Shown: positions 15,949 through 24,186, numbered from the stretch's first letter. The stretch is DNA of 41,293 nt from Gordonia sp. UBA5067 (GCF_002414845.1 NZ_DIAX01000056.1:566-41858); one strand, 5' to 3'. The notes: generated by a model not told the origin, from the sequence alone. Numbers and translations are program-made.

Positions 15949-17463
15949 ATGACTGACGTGGCGGGAAGCAGCGGATACGTCGTGTCGATCGACCAGGGAA
16001 CCACGTCGTCCCGGGCAATTCTCTTCGACCATCGCGGCCGGCCAGCCGGCTCCGAACAGGTTGAACACGAACAGATCTTCCCGCGGCCCGGCTGGGTGGA
16101 GCACAACGCCCTCGAGATTTGGCGCAACGTTCGGCGCGTGACCGCCTCAGCGCTAGCGTCGATCGACGTCAAACCGGTCGATATCCGCGCGTGCGGCATC
16201 ACCAATCAGCGCGAGACCACCGTCGTCTGGGACCGCCGCACCGGTGTACCGGTGTACAACGCGATCGTCTGGCAGGACACTCGCACCGCCGAGCTGTGTG
16301 AGCGGCTCGCCGGCGACGCCGGGCCCGATCGGTATCGCGCGCGCACCGGCCTACCGCTCTCAACCTATTTCGCCGGGCCGAAGTTGGTGTGGCTGCTCGA
16401 AAACGTCAGTGGGGTGCGGGCCCGCGCCGAGGCCGGCGACCTGTGCTTCGGCACCATGGACTCGTGGCTGGCGTGGAACATGACGGGCGGGGTCAACGGC
16501 GGCGAGCACATCACCGACGTGACCAATGCGTCGCGCACCATGCTGATGGATCTGCGCACCCTCGACTGGGATGCCGAGATCTGCGCCGACTTCGGCATCC
16601 CGATGTCGATGCTGCCGAAGATCCACAGCAGCTCCGAGGTATATGCGCCGCTGCGCGCCAAAGGCTCCCTACCCGGCGTACCCCTCGCGGGTATCCTCGG
16701 CGACCAGCAGGCCGCCACGTTCGGGCAGGCGTGCCTGTCCCCCGGGCAGGCGAAGAACACGTACGGGACCGGCAACTTCCTGTTGCTCAACACCGGCAAC
16801 GAGCCGGTTTTCTCCGATCACGGGCTGCTGACCACCGTGTGCTATCAAATCGGGGAGGCCCCCGCGTGCTACGCCCTGGAGGGGTCGATCGCGGTAACCG
16901 GATCGCTCATCCAATGGTTGCGCGACAACCTCGGATTGATCTCATCTGCGTCGGAGGTGGAGGAGATCGCAGCGTCGGTGGACGACAACGGCGGCGCCTA
17001 CATCGTCCCAGCCTTCTCCGGACTGTTCGCGCCGCGCTGGCGTCCCGATGCCCGCGGCGTCGTCGTCGGACTCACCCGGTTCATCAACCGCGGTCACCTC
17101 GCGCGGGCCGCGCTGGAGGCCAGTGCGTTCCAGACCCGGGAGGTCATTGAGGCGATGGAAGCCGACTCCGGCGTCACGCTGACCACCCTCAAGGTCGACG
17201 GTGGGATGGTCGTCAACGACCTCCTCATGCAATTCCAGGCCGACCTGCTCGGCGTGCCGGTGATCCGGCCGGTGGTCAGCGAGACAACGGCGCTCGGCGC
17301 CGCGTACGCTGCCGGACTCGCCGTCGGATACTGGAGTAGCGCCGACATCTCCGACAACTGGGCCGAGGACAAGCGGTGGCTCCCACAGATGCCCGACGAT
17401 CGGCGCGCCCTCCTCTACTCCGAGTGGAACCGGGCCGTCGAACACAGCCTCGACCTGGCGTAG
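15949..17463 (+). CDS. glpK: Glycerol kinase
   Basis: This 504-residue FGGY-family kinase phosphorylates glycerol to sn-glycerol-3-phosphate, the substrate of the divergent glpD. Visible motifs are [12 protein letters not shown] (13-24, phosphate loop), [21 protein letters not shown] (glycerol site), and [13 protein letters not shown] with [17 protein letters not shown] in the second half. [15 protein letters not shown] and [21 protein letters not shown] are the FGGY signatures. Length agrees with E. coli GlpK (502). ATG 15949 was chosen to fit that length; the open frame continues upstream on top of glpD and is not real. With glpD it completes entry of glycerol into glycolysis. No glycerol facilitator gene is adjacent. 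Confidence 0.95.
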   Translation: MTDVAGSSGYVVSIDQGTTSSRAILFDHRGRPAGSEQVEHEQIFPRPGWVEHNALEIWRNVRRVTASALASIDVKPVDIRACGITNQRETTVVWDRRTGVPVYNAIVWQDTRTAELCERLAGDAGPDRYRARTGLPLSTYFAGPKLVWLLENVSGVRARAEAGDLCFGTMDSWLAWNMTGGVNGGEHITDVTNASRTMLMDLRTLDWDAEICADFGIPMSMLPKIHSSSEVYAPLRAKGSLPGVPLAGILGDQQAATFGQACLSPGQAKNTYGTGNFLLLNTGNEPVFSDHGLLTTVCYQIGEAPACYALEGSIAVTGSLIQWLRDNLGLISSASEVEEIAASVDDNGGAYIVPAFSGLFAPRWRPDARGVVVGLTRFINRGHLARAALEASAFQTREVIEAMEADSGVTLTTLKVDGGMVVNDLLMQFQADLLGVPVIRPVVSETTALGAAYAAGLAVGYWSSADISDNWAEDKRWLPQMPDDRRALLYSEWNRAVEHSLDLA

Positions 17464-17473
17464 CGGCGCCCCG

Positions 17474-18664
17474 CTATCGGCGCGGCGCCGGCGAATCGGG
17501 ATCGCCGGGCGGATCCGGTACCGGTTCCGGCTCGCCGATGACGGCCGGCCCCACCAGCGGCAACTCGCCGGCGACCGCTTCGGCATTCTCCCGCACCCGT
17601 AGATAGGGCGCGGGGCGACGGTCCGCCGACTCCTCCGTCCGTCCTGCCCGCGGGGCGTACGGCATTCCGCCGCGCATTCCGGGGCTCGCCGCCGAACGCG
17701 GCAGAGCAGCGGGGACGGGCGATCCCGGCGTCGCAGTTTGCGCGAGTCGAGGCGCACCCGGGCGCGGCGGGTTCGGTGCGACGACGGGGCGCCCACCGAC
17801 CGGCCCGCCGCCCACCCGGCCCGGCCTGCCGCCGAGCGGGACCCCGAGGCGCCTCGGGCCGCCGATACCGGGGACCGGGCCGCCCGGTGGCGGGTTCGGC
17901 CCGACTCCCGCCGGTGATCCGCCGACCGGCCGGTGTGCCGCCGCGGGCGGGCCGGATGACCCAGGTGGACCCGGTGGCCGTACCTGGCCCGCCTGATCCG
18001 TCGCCGGCGGCCGGCCCACCGGCGGTAACATCGGTTTCGGACTCCTACCCGCAGGGCCCGGCGCGGCAGGTGTGCCGCGCGCTGCACTCGGCGACACCCG
18101 GCCGAGCGTCGCGGCGAACTGGCCGCCCTGATTCGCGGCTGACGGCCCCGCTAGCACGGCTGCCGCACCGTCGTAGGGCACCGACCGTCGCGGCGCATCA
18201 CCGACCGGTGTCGACGTCGCGAGCATCGGATCGCTGTAGACCGCATTCATCGCACCGGCGACGGTTTCTCGAACTCGGGCCACCTCGTCAGGCCGCAAGT
18301 CGGCCGCCGCCAACTCCTGCGCCGCGGCCCGCAGCGCCGGTCCCTTCGCCTTCGTCGCGGCGAGGGCGTTCGCCACTCCGCGCAACGCGCTACTCGCCGA
18401 CCGGGCGACCGCCGCCGCCCGCACAACATCGGCCGCGACGGCACTCGCCGCCCGCCCGCTCGCCGCCGCCGCGGCCCCGGCCAGCGAGCTCGCCGTCGAC
18501 GCGAACACCGCCTCAACCCGGCGCGCCACCGCCTGCGCCCGCTCGATCGCCGCCACCAGCGCGGCGGCATCGGCGGCCGCCTGCTCGGCGCCCATCGAAT
18601 CCGCCATATCCGCGATGGCCGACAAGTCGATTGCCGACCACGGCGTCCGTCCCCCAGGAGCCAC
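17474..18664 (-). CDS. Ala/Pro-rich protein of unknown function, possible ESX-associated
   Basis: This protein of about 396 residues has two parts. Residues about 20-150 are Ala-rich and predicted helical, with heptad-like stretches (AAALVAAIERAQAVARRVEAVF, then LRGVANALAATKAKGPALRAAAQEL). From about 175 to the end it is Pro/Gly-rich and probably disordered. No signal peptide or membrane helix is visible. This helical head plus Pro-rich tail recalls PPE, EspB or EspK-like proteins of type VII secretion, but no diagnostic motif is seen. GTG 18664 was chosen because an ECF-type promoter (GGAAC-N17-CGTCTAA) ends 5 nt before it; the frame is open to 18739 and an ATG at 18607 is another option. 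It is convergent with glpK, and divergent from the WXG-like gene, which has its own copy of the same promoter. Confidence 0.6.
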   Translation of the reverse strand: MAPGGRTPWSAIDLSAIADMADSMGAEQAAADAAALVAAIERAQAVARRVEAVFASTASSLAGAAAAASGRAASAVAADVVRAAAVARSASSALRGVANALAATKAKGPALRAAAQELAAADLRPDEVARVRETVAGAMNAVYSDPMLATSTPVGDAPRRSVPYDGAAAVLAGPSAANQGGQFAATLGRVSPSAARGTPAAPGPAGRSPKPMLPPVGRPPATDQAGQVRPPGPPGSSGPPAAAHRPVGGSPAGVGPNPPPGGPVPGIGGPRRLGVPLGGRPGRVGGGPVGGRPVVAPNPPRPGAPRLAQTATPGSPVPAALPRSAASPGMRGGMPYAPRAGRTEESADRRPAPYLRVRENAEAVAGELPLVGPAVIGEPEPVPDPPGDPDSPAPRR

Positions 18665-18669
18665 AATTG

Positions 18670-18698
18670 TTAGACGCACCCGGACCGTGAACGGTTCC
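18670..18698 (-). promoter_or_regulatory. ECF-type promoter 2 (GGAAC-N17-CGTCTAA)
   Basis: On the minus strand GGAAC (18698-18694) and CGTCTAA (18676-18670) are 17 nt apart and 5 nt before GTG 18664. The matching promoter 3 faces the other way 26 nt further, so the two form a divergent pair in the 128-bp spacer. Confidence 0.72.
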
Positions 18699-18723
18699 AC
18701 CACGACACCAAGCGAAATCCGAT

Positions 18724-18752
18724 GGAACCGAACGGCCACCCACTGCGTCCAA
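18724..18752 (+). promoter_or_regulatory. ECF-type promoter 3 (GGAAC-N17-CGTCCAA)
   Basis: GGAAC (18724-18728) and CGTCCAA (18746-18752) are separated by 17 nt. Transcription would start near 18760 and give a leader of about 33 nt with a GGAGG site (18784-18788) before GTG 18793. This is the only one of the five sites followed by a leader. Confidence 0.68.
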
Positions 18753-18792
18753 GTATGGAAAGGGCAGTTCCATCCCCGCCACCGGAGGTCCC

Positions 18793-19122
18793 GTGAGTCC
18801 AGAACCCTGCACCACCCTGCGCTGCGAAGCCGACGCCTGGGCGCAACGCGCCACAGTCGCCAAATGGGCGGCCGAGGAGTTGAGGGAGTGCGGCCAAATC
18901 ATCTCCACGGTGCTTGCGTCCAACTACTTCGGAATGGGCTGCTCAGAAGCATCACCGATCTACATCGGGCTCTCGAATACAGTCGCATCCGGTCCATCGA
19001 GTTGGCGCCATCGACTCGCGGAACAGGCTATAGCGGCATCACACCTGGCAGGCCTGTGCACAACCGGAGCGTCAGCGATAGTTGAGCAGGATCAAGTCGG
19101 AGAACAGTTCATTGGAAGGTAG
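18793..19122 (+). CDS. Small helical WXG100-like protein
   Basis: This 109-residue protein starts at a GTG with GGAGG 4 nt upstream. Two helical halves (about 8-40 and 68-105) flank a turn reading NYFGMGCSEASPIY. This resembles the small helix-turn-helix proteins of the WXG100/ESX superfamily found in Nocardia, Rhodococcus and Gordonia, though a classical WxG is absent (FGMG stands at the turn) and no YxxxD tail is seen. It has an unusual number of Cys residues for a cytosolic protein of this size (C6, C11, C33, C50, C88). DNA here is about 55-60% GC, below the neighbours. It overlaps the lipoprotein gene by 11 nt and is under an ECF-type promoter. The family assignment is inference from pattern only. 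Confidence 0.5.
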   Translation: MSPEPCTTLRCEADAWAQRATVAKWAAEELRECGQIISTVLASNYFGMGCSEASPIYIGLSNTVASGPSSWRHRLAEQAIAASHLAGLCTTGASAIVEQDQVGEQFIGR

Positions 19123-19705
19123 TGCATTTCGCCTGTGGGTAGTCGTCCTATCCGCGGTCACAATCACCGGATGCACGGTGACCGGAACGCCTCGCGAACC
19201 TGTCAGGGCCCCATCCCCAAACCTAAGCTCCGTGTCGATACACCCCGGACCATTTTCACACCGTATGAATCCTGGCAACGACGGCACAGACTACGAGCCG
19301 TGCAGCGACGTCAATCGGCCAGCAGTCCAGGAATTAGGCTGGGACTGGTCATCCAGGCGGGATGCTGCAGTCGTCGACAGACAAACGGCGCGCGGGTGTG
19401 TGTGGAAGGACACTCGTCACGGATCCATTTGGAGCTTGCAGCAGGTCGCAGGAAACAGCCCCAGTCTGGTCGCGTACAAGCGAGTCAACTACTTCTTCGA
19501 CTGGCTACCGGATCAGTGGATCAACGGCCGGCAGATCGTGGTGTTCAGCATGAATCCATCCACCTGTGTTGCACGCGTGCAGAGTCGGAGGGCTGGGATC
19601 AACACCATTGTTGACAGCTTCGAAGTCCCCGCACCACCGATCGCAGATATCTGTTCCCGGGCCATCGCTTTCACTCGGGCGACGATCTCCCGCATGCCCG
19701 AGTGA
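19112..19705 (+). CDS. Putative lipoprotein, DUF3558-like
   Basis: This protein of about 197 residues has a lipoprotein signal: one Arg, a hydrophobic stretch (LWVVVLSAVTI) and a lipobox ITGC, with Cys at position 21. The mature part contains PCSDVNRPAVQELGWD, GCVWKD, and a late Cys pair (STCVARV, ADICSRAI). This agrees with the DUF3558 lipoproteins of mycolic-acid actinomycetes, which usually keep these cysteines. It should be anchored on the outer face of the cytoplasmic membrane; function is unknown. TTG 19112 was chosen because it gives a normal signal length and has GGAG 9 nt upstream; TTG 19082 in the same frame would add ten residues. It is co-transcribed with the preceding small gene. 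GC content is low for this genome. Confidence 0.68.
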   Translation: MEGSAFRLWVVVLSAVTITGCTVTGTPREPVRAPSPNLSSVSIHPGPFSHRMNPGNDGTDYEPCSDVNRPAVQELGWDWSSRRDAAVVDRQTARGCVWKDTRHGSIWSLQQVAGNSPSLVAYKRVNYFFDWLPDQWINGRQIVVFSMNPSTCVARVQSRRAGINTIVDSFEVPAPPIADICSRAIAFTRATISRMPE

Positions 19706-19775
19706 TCGGTCCTCCCTGCTTTCGTCCGCCCCACACCAGTCGAAGCAGCACGGACGAAACCGGGTGGGATCAACC

Positions 19776-19806
19776 TTGACAACCTACAACCGTTTAGTTG
19801 TATATT
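19776..19806 (+). promoter_or_regulatory. Promoter and ArsR operator of the ArsR-SRPBCC pair
   Basis: TTGACA (19776-19781) and TGTATA (19799-19804) are 17 nt apart, an almost ideal housekeeping promoter. TACAAC-N6-GTTGTA (19785-19802) is a perfect inverted repeat placed across the spacer and the -10, the usual place for an autoregulating ArsR repressor. The mRNA would begin at or next to GTG 19813. Confidence 0.72.
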
Positions 19807-19812
19807 TCTCGT

Positions 19813-20217
19813 GTGACCATGACTGCACTTCCCGACGACGAGGTTGATGCACTGTTCCATGCGCTCGCCGATCGGACTCGACGCGACATCTTGCGGCGAT
19901 CGCTCGTCGGGGAGTTCTCGGTCAGCGCACTCGCGTCGCAATACGACATGAGTTTCGCCGCGGTGCAGAAGCACGTAGCGGTACTAGAGCGGGCGGGACT
20001 GGTCACCAAACGGCGCAGTGGCCGGGAGGCCCTGGCATCGGGAGAAGTCTCCGCGATCCGTTCGGTCAGCGCCCTGCTGGAAGAACTCGAACAAATCTGG
20101 CGCGGCCGCGTCGCGCGCATCGATGCCCTGCTCGCGGCCGACAGGCACACGCCTGATCCCCAGCAACCCAGCAATCTCCACCAACCCAACAATCCCCACC
20201 AACCCAACAAGGAGTGA
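19813..20217 (+). CDS. ArsR-family transcriptional regulator
   Basis: This 134-residue winged-helix repressor starts with DALFHALADRTRRDILRRSLVGEFSVSALASQYDMSFAAVQKHVAVLERAGLVTKRRSGREALAS-type sequence, the standard ArsR fold with the recognition helix around SFAAVQKHVAVLE. No CxC metal site is visible. It belongs to the subgroup that is paired with an SRPBCC/AHSA1 protein. The C-terminal tail has a duplicated hexapeptide-like stretch (NLHQPNNPHQPN) made by an 18-bp repeat. GTG 19813 was chosen for its place right after the -10 (leaderless); ATG 19819 is the alternative. It probably represses itself and the next gene through the operator at 19785-19802. The effector is unknown. Confidence 0.9.
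   Translation: MTMTALPDDEVDALFHALADRTRRDILRRSLVGEFSVSALASQYDMSFAAVQKHVAVLERAGLVTKRRSGREALASGEVSAIRSVSALLEELEQIWRGRVARIDALLAADRHTPDPQQPSNLHQPNNPHQPNKE
20173..20208. repeat. 18-bp tandem duplication in the arsR C-terminus
   Basis: AATCTCCACCAACCCAAC (20173-20190) is followed by AATCCCCACCAACCCAAC (20191-20208), one mismatch apart, with a partial degenerate copy before them. It keeps the frame and encodes N(L/P)HQPN twice at the end of the ArsR protein. Confidence 0.8.
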
Positions 20218-20222
20218 AACCC

Positions 20223-20717
20223 ATGCCCGTCATCGACGTCACCAAGAGCCTCGCCGACCGCACCCTCACGATGACCGCCCGATTCGACGCACCGGTGGAG
20301 CGCGTGTGGCGGATCTACGCCGACCCGCGCCAACTGGAGAAGGTCTGGGGTCCGCCGACCTACCCGGCCACGTTCGTCCGCCACGAACTGCGTCCCGGTG
20401 GCCAGATGCATTACTACATGACCTCGCCCGAGGGCCAACGATTCGCCGGGTACTGGAACGTCACGGCGGTCGACGAACCCCATGCCTTCGAATTCGACGA
20501 CGGATTCGCCCTGAACACCGACGATTTCACCGCCGATCCGGACTTGCCGACCTCCGCGAACACCTACCGCTTCGTCGCCGACGGCGACGGGACCCGCGCC
20601 GAGTACACCAGCGTGTACGCCACCGAGGAGGCGCTCAGCAAGGTACTCGAGATGGGCGTGGTTGACGGCGCCACCGGCGCCATCAACCAGATCGACGAAC
20701 TGCTGAACAACAACTGA
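20223..20717 (+). CDS. SRPBCC / AHSA1-like domain protein
   Basis: This 164-residue protein consists of one START-like SRPBCC fold. FDAPVERVWRIYADPRQLEKVWGPPTYPATF at 22-52 and PGGQMHYYMTSPEG at 61-74 are the family hallmarks. GVVDGATGAINQIDELL near the end is the long C-terminal helix that closes the hydrophobic pocket. Proteins of this group bind small hydrophobic ligands and are often encoded after an ArsR repressor, as here; their ligands are mostly unknown. ATG 20223 has AAGGAG 8 nt upstream and lies 5 nt after the arsR stop, so both genes share one mRNA. Confidence 0.9.
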   Translation: MPVIDVTKSLADRTLTMTARFDAPVERVWRIYADPRQLEKVWGPPTYPATFVRHELRPGGQMHYYMTSPEGQRFAGYWNVTAVDEPHAFEFDDGFALNTDDFTADPDLPTSANTYRFVADGDGTRAEYTSVYATEEALSKVLEMGVVDGATGAINQIDELLNNN

Positions 20718-20743
20718 TCGAGCCAACGGCTACCATTCGCCTT

Positions 20744-21274
20744 GTGCGCCACCTCGTGTTGACCGTCATCGGCGATGACCGACCCGGACTCGTCTCCACC
20801 CTCGCCGACGCCATCTCCGCCCACGGCGGCAACTGGGAGCGCAGCCAACTTGCGCGCCTAGAAGGCAAGTTCGCCGGGATTGTCGCCGTCGGGGTACCCG
20901 ACGAGCAGGCCGACGGGCTGCTCATCGCCACCAGATCACTACCCGAACTCGAGGTCTCGGTGCACGCCGGCAACCACGGTCACGGCGACACCGAGGGATT
21001 CACCCACCTCACCATCGGCGTCCTCGGCAACGACAGTCCCGGCATCGTCCGCGAGCTGTCCGGCGCCCTGCGCTCCCACGGCCTGAGTATCGAGGCGATG
21101 ACCACCGATACCCGGGAAGCACCCATGGCCGGCGGCCTGCTGTTCGAGGCACATTTCGACGTTCGCGTGCCCGCCGGCACCGACCTCGTGGCGGTCCGCG
21201 ACGAACTCGAGCGCCTGGCGGCCGAACTCCTCGTCGAACTGGGAATCGACGACCAGGGCACCGGCGGGCTCTAG
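20744..21274 (+). CDS. Two-ACT-domain protein (GcvR-like)
   Basis: This 176-residue protein contains two ACT domains: LVLTVIGDDRPGLVSTLADAISAHGGNW (about 4-31) and HLTIGVLGNDSPGIVRELSGALRSHGLSIEAM (about 88-119). This is the layout of glycine-cleavage repressor-like regulators, which sense amino acids without a DNA-binding domain of their own. The start GTG 20744 has TACCAT (20731-20736) 7 nt upstream, so it is likely leaderless and independent of the SRPBCC gene. The ligand is unknown. It converges on the lpdA-like gene with a 31-bp gap in which I see no clear terminator. Confidence 0.87.
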   Translation: MRHLVLTVIGDDRPGLVSTLADAISAHGGNWERSQLARLEGKFAGIVAVGVPDEQADGLLIATRSLPELEVSVHAGNHGHGDTEGFTHLTIGVLGNDSPGIVRELSGALRSHGLSIEAMTTDTREAPMAGGLLFEAHFDVRVPAGTDLVAVRDELERLAAELLVELGIDDQGTGGL

Positions 21275-21305
21275 CCGGCCGGACGCCGATCGGGTCGTCG
21301 CACGC

Positions 21306-22709
21306 TCAGTCCAGGTCGTCGTGACGCACGAGTTGCCGGGCCGCCTCGGTGATCGAACCCGACAGCGAGGGGTAGACCGACAGGGTCTGCGCGAGGTCGC
21401 TCACCGTCAGCTTGTTCTGCACGGCGATGGCGATCGGCAGAATCAGCTCTGATGCGGTGGGCGCGACGACCACGCCGCCGATCACCACCCCGGTCGCCGG
21501 TCGGCAGAAGATCTTCACAAAACCTCGGCGCAGGCCGCTCATCTTCGCACGCGGGTTTGTCGCCAACGGCAGCATCACCGTGCGTGCCGGGTACTCACCC
21601 GAGTCGATCGCGGCCTGCGAGACACCGACCGTCGCGATCTCGGGGCGGGTGAAGATCGCCGACGCGACCGTCTTCAGTTTCAGTGGTGCGACCCCCTCGC
21701 CGAGCGCGTGGTACATCGCGATCCGCCCCTGCATCGCCGCCACCGACGCCAGCGGGAACAGGCCGGTGCAGTCGCCGGCCGCGTAGACCCCGGGCACCGA
21801 CGTGCGCGACACCCGGTCGACGGTGATGTAGCCGCCCTTGTCGGTGGCCACCCCGGCCCGGTCCAACCCGCATTTGGAGGTGTTCGGAATCGATCCGACC
21901 GTCATCAGCACATGCGATCCGGTGACCGTCTGTCCGTCTGCCAACGTCACTACGACAGTGTCGCCGTCGCGCTCGACCTTGTCCGCACGTGCATTCTTCA
22001 CCAGCCGGACACCGCGCTCGGCGAGTACGTCTTCCAGCACCAGGGCGGCATCCTCGTCCTCACCGGGAAGCACCCGGTCGCGACTGGACACCAGGGTGAC
22101 CTGCACGCCGAGCTCGGTATAGGCGTGAACGAACTCCGCTCCGGTGACACCGGAGCCGACGACGACGAGGTGGGTCGGGAGTTCCTCGAGGTCGTAGAGG
22201 TGCCGCCAGGTGAGGATCCGCTCCCCATCGGGCTGGGCGTCGGGCAGGATCCGCGGCCGCGCACCGGTCGCGATGAGGACGACATCGGCATCGAGCAGTT
22301 CCTCGCCGCCGTCGACGCAGCGCGCCAACACCTGGTGCGACCCGGCGCCCGGGCCAGAATCAATCAACTCGCCGACACCCTGGACCAACCGCACTCCTTC
22401 GCTCAGCAGCCGGGCCCTGATGTCGGCCGACTGGGCGAACGCCAACTCCTTCACCCGTCGGTGAATCTCGGACAGGCTGACGGTGGCACTGTCATAGTGC
22501 AGGTCGACGCCGAGGTCGATGGCGCGGCGCGCGTCGGTCCGGATTCCCGTCGAGGCGATGAACGTCTTCGACGGCACGCAGTCGTACAGCACACAGGCGC
22601 CGCCGACACCGTCGGCGTCGACGATGGTGATATCCGATCCGTACGCCGCCGCCGCGAGCGCCGCCTCATATCCGGCGGGCCCGCCCCCGATGATCACGAT
22701 CTTGGTCAC
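21306..22709 (-). CDS. lpdA: LpdA-like NAD(P)H:quinone reductase (pyridine nucleotide-disulfide oxidoreductase fold)
   Basis: This 467-residue flavoprotein is very like M. tuberculosis LpdA (Rv3303c), which reduces quinones with NAD(P)H and is not a lipoamide dehydrogenase. GGGPAGYEAALAAAAYG (8-24) binds FAD; the second nucleotide site is VVGSGVTGAEFVHAY; AAGDCTGLFPLASVAAMQG is the late FAD motif. The C-terminal His-Glu dyad of true disulfide reductases is absent (YPSLSGSITEAAR in place of HPTLSE). Unlike my memory of the M. tuberculosis protein, both cysteines of the redox pair are present (Cys39, Cys44 in GGACVLYDCVPSK). GTG 22709 has an AGGAG site 9 nt upstream. Context (next to the Rv3304-like gene) matches M. 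tuberculosis. Confidence 0.9.
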   Translation of the reverse strand: MTKIVIIGGGPAGYEAALAAAAYGSDITIVDADGVGGACVLYDCVPSKTFIASTGIRTDARRAIDLGVDLHYDSATVSLSEIHRRVKELAFAQSADIRARLLSEGVRLVQGVGELIDSGPGAGSHQVLARCVDGGEELLDADVVLIATGARPRILPDAQPDGERILTWRHLYDLEELPTHLVVVGSGVTGAEFVHAYTELGVQVTLVSSRDRVLPGEDEDAALVLEDVLAERGVRLVKNARADKVERDGDTVVVTLADGQTVTGSHVLMTVGSIPNTSKCGLDRAGVATDKGGYITVDRVSRTSVPGVYAAGDCTGLFPLASVAAMQGRIAMYHALGEGVAPLKLKTVASAIFTRPEIATVGVSQAAIDSGEYPARTVMLPLATNPRAKMSGLRRGFVKIFCRPATGVVIGGVVVAPTASELILPIAIAVQNKLTVSDLAQTLSVYPSLSGSITEAARQLVRHDDLD

Positions 22710-22919
22710 TGCGTGCTCTCCTGACTTGCCGAGGACGGCGGCTGACTGCCCGACTGTGCACCCTCATTCTCTCGCACGCCCATTCTGTCGCACCCGGCGC
22801 CGGTGCGCGCCCCATCCCGCCACCGGGATCGGCGGGTAACGCAGATCGGCGGGCCAGCGCTAGGCTTGTCTCGCTGCCCGCGCAGCACCATTGTCACTTG
22901 AAGTCCGGAGGAGACGCCC

Positions 22920-23408
22920 GTGGCGCTGTACGCCGCATATGGCTCGAACATGGATCCCGAGCAGATGGCAATGCGCGCGCCCCACTCACCCATGTCGGCG
23001 ACCGGCTGGTTGGTGGGCTGGCGCCTGACCTTCGCCGGCGAAGACATCGGGTGGGAGGGTTCGCTGGCGACTGTCGTCGAAGACCGCGACAATCCCGACG
23101 CGCGCGTCTTCGTCGTCGTCTACGACGTCACCGACGAGGATGAGCACACGCTCGACCGCTGGGAGGGTTCCGAACTTGGCGTGCACCGCAAGCTGCGCGT
23201 CCGCATCGAGGCGACCGACGGGGCGACCCTGGCGTGGCTCTACGTCGTCGACGCGTTCGAGGGCGGACTGCCCTCGGCGCGCTATCTCGGCGTCATGTCC
23301 GACGCGGCCGACAAGGCCGGCGCACCCGACGACTATGTGCAACGGCTGCAGCTGCACGACTCGCGCAATGTGGGCCCGGGCCCCGGCGGCGACACCGAGC
23401 TCTTCTGA
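22920..23408 (+). CDS. Gamma-glutamylcyclotransferase-like protein (Rv3304-like)
   Basis: This 162-residue protein of the GGCT/AIG2 fold starts YAAYGSNMDPEQM, whose YGSN loop binds the gamma-glutamyl group in the family. The likely catalytic Glu is E82 in LDRWEGSELGVHRK, in the usual place. Such enzymes release 5-oxoproline from gamma-glutamyl compounds; in a mycothiol-using actinobacterium the real substrate is uncertain. It corresponds in position to Rv3304, divergent from lpdA. GTG 22920 has GGAGGAG at 22907-22913. A -10 TAGGCT at 22861-22866 would give a leader of about 48 nt. Confidence 0.85.
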   Translation: MALYAAYGSNMDPEQMAMRAPHSPMSATGWLVGWRLTFAGEDIGWEGSLATVVEDRDNPDARVFVVVYDVTDEDEHTLDRWEGSELGVHRKLRVRIEATDGATLAWLYVVDAFEGGLPSARYLGVMSDAADKAGAPDDYVQRLQLHDSRNVGPGPGGDTELF

Positions 23409-23412
23409 CCGC

Positions 23413-24120
23413 CTACAGCAGCGACGCCGGCGTCGGTATGGCCAGGTTCGCCAGCAACGGTGCCCGCAGCCCGGCCTTGATGATCGCGAGATTCGCACCG
23501 GCGGTGGCAGCGCGCTGCGCCGCCACGGTGCGGGCCTGGGCCGCGAGCTCGCCGGCTCCGACGGTCTCGTCGACGATTCCCGCGGCCAAGGCGTCGGCGG
23601 CGCCGTAACGTCGCGCCGTCAGCATCGCCTCGGTCGCGGCGGCGTCGCTCAGTCGCGTGCGCACCAGCGCCGCCATCCCGGCGGTGAACGGCATGCTCAG
23701 GGCCGCCTCGGGCAGCGACCAGAAGCCGCGCTCGGTGCGCATGACGCGGTGGTCGGCGCAGAGCGCCAGCATCGCGCCCGCACCAAAAGCGTGGCCGTTG
23801 ACGGCGGCGACCGTCGCGACGGGCAGGGTCAACACCCTGGTGTACACCGCGTGGACCAGGTCGAGGTAGGACGGCAGTTTGTCGGCGTCGGTGACGATGT
23901 AGTCGGTGTCTAGCCCATTGGAGAAGAACTTCCCGGTGGCGGTGATCACCAGCCCCTTCTTCGACGACGAGCCCGCTTGCGCCACCTCGTCGAGGGCTCG
24001 GTTCACCTGCTCGATCCACTCAAGGGTGAACCGGTTCTCCGGGTTGGCCTCGTCTAGCTCGACGCCCTCGGTTCCCAGGAAGAGCTCAAACACATCATCA
24101 GATTCACGAAGAAACGGCAT
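23413..24120 (-). CDS. Enoyl-CoA hydratase/isomerase family protein
   Basis: This 235-residue crotonase-fold protein has KGLVITATGKFFSNGLD (first oxyanion loop, about 55-71) and NGHAFGAGAMLALCADHRVM (second loop, about 107-126). FWSLPEAALSMPF carries the candidate catalytic Glu. The FFSNG and FWSLPE patterns resemble delta3-delta2-enoyl-CoA isomerases of the plant/peroxisomal type more than plain hydratases. It probably helps to degrade unsaturated fatty acids. ATG 24120 has TAGAGT (24133-24128) 7 nt upstream, a leaderless start; the open frame further upstream is an antisense shadow of the nucleoside phosphorylase. It converges on the GGCT-like gene with only 4 nt between the stops. Confidence 0.88.
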   Translation of the reverse strand: MPFLRESDDVFELFLGTEGVELDEANPENRFTLEWIEQVNRALDEVAQAGSSSKKGLVITATGKFFSNGLDTDYIVTDADKLPSYLDLVHAVYTRVLTLPVATVAAVNGHAFGAGAMLALCADHRVMRTERGFWSLPEAALSMPFTAGMAALVRTRLSDAAATEAMLTARRYGAADALAAGIVDETVGAGELAAQARTVAAQRAATAGANLAIIKAGLRAPLLANLAIPTPASLL

Positions 24121-24186
24121 GGCCGCAACTCTAGGCCACCGGCCGGTGGCCGGTGGCGATGACCGGGGGCCACTACCGTGTACCCC

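Noticed and set aside
14612..15952. 446-residue open frame on the plus strand opposite glpD
   Set aside because: No known domain and antisense composition; glpD is certain.
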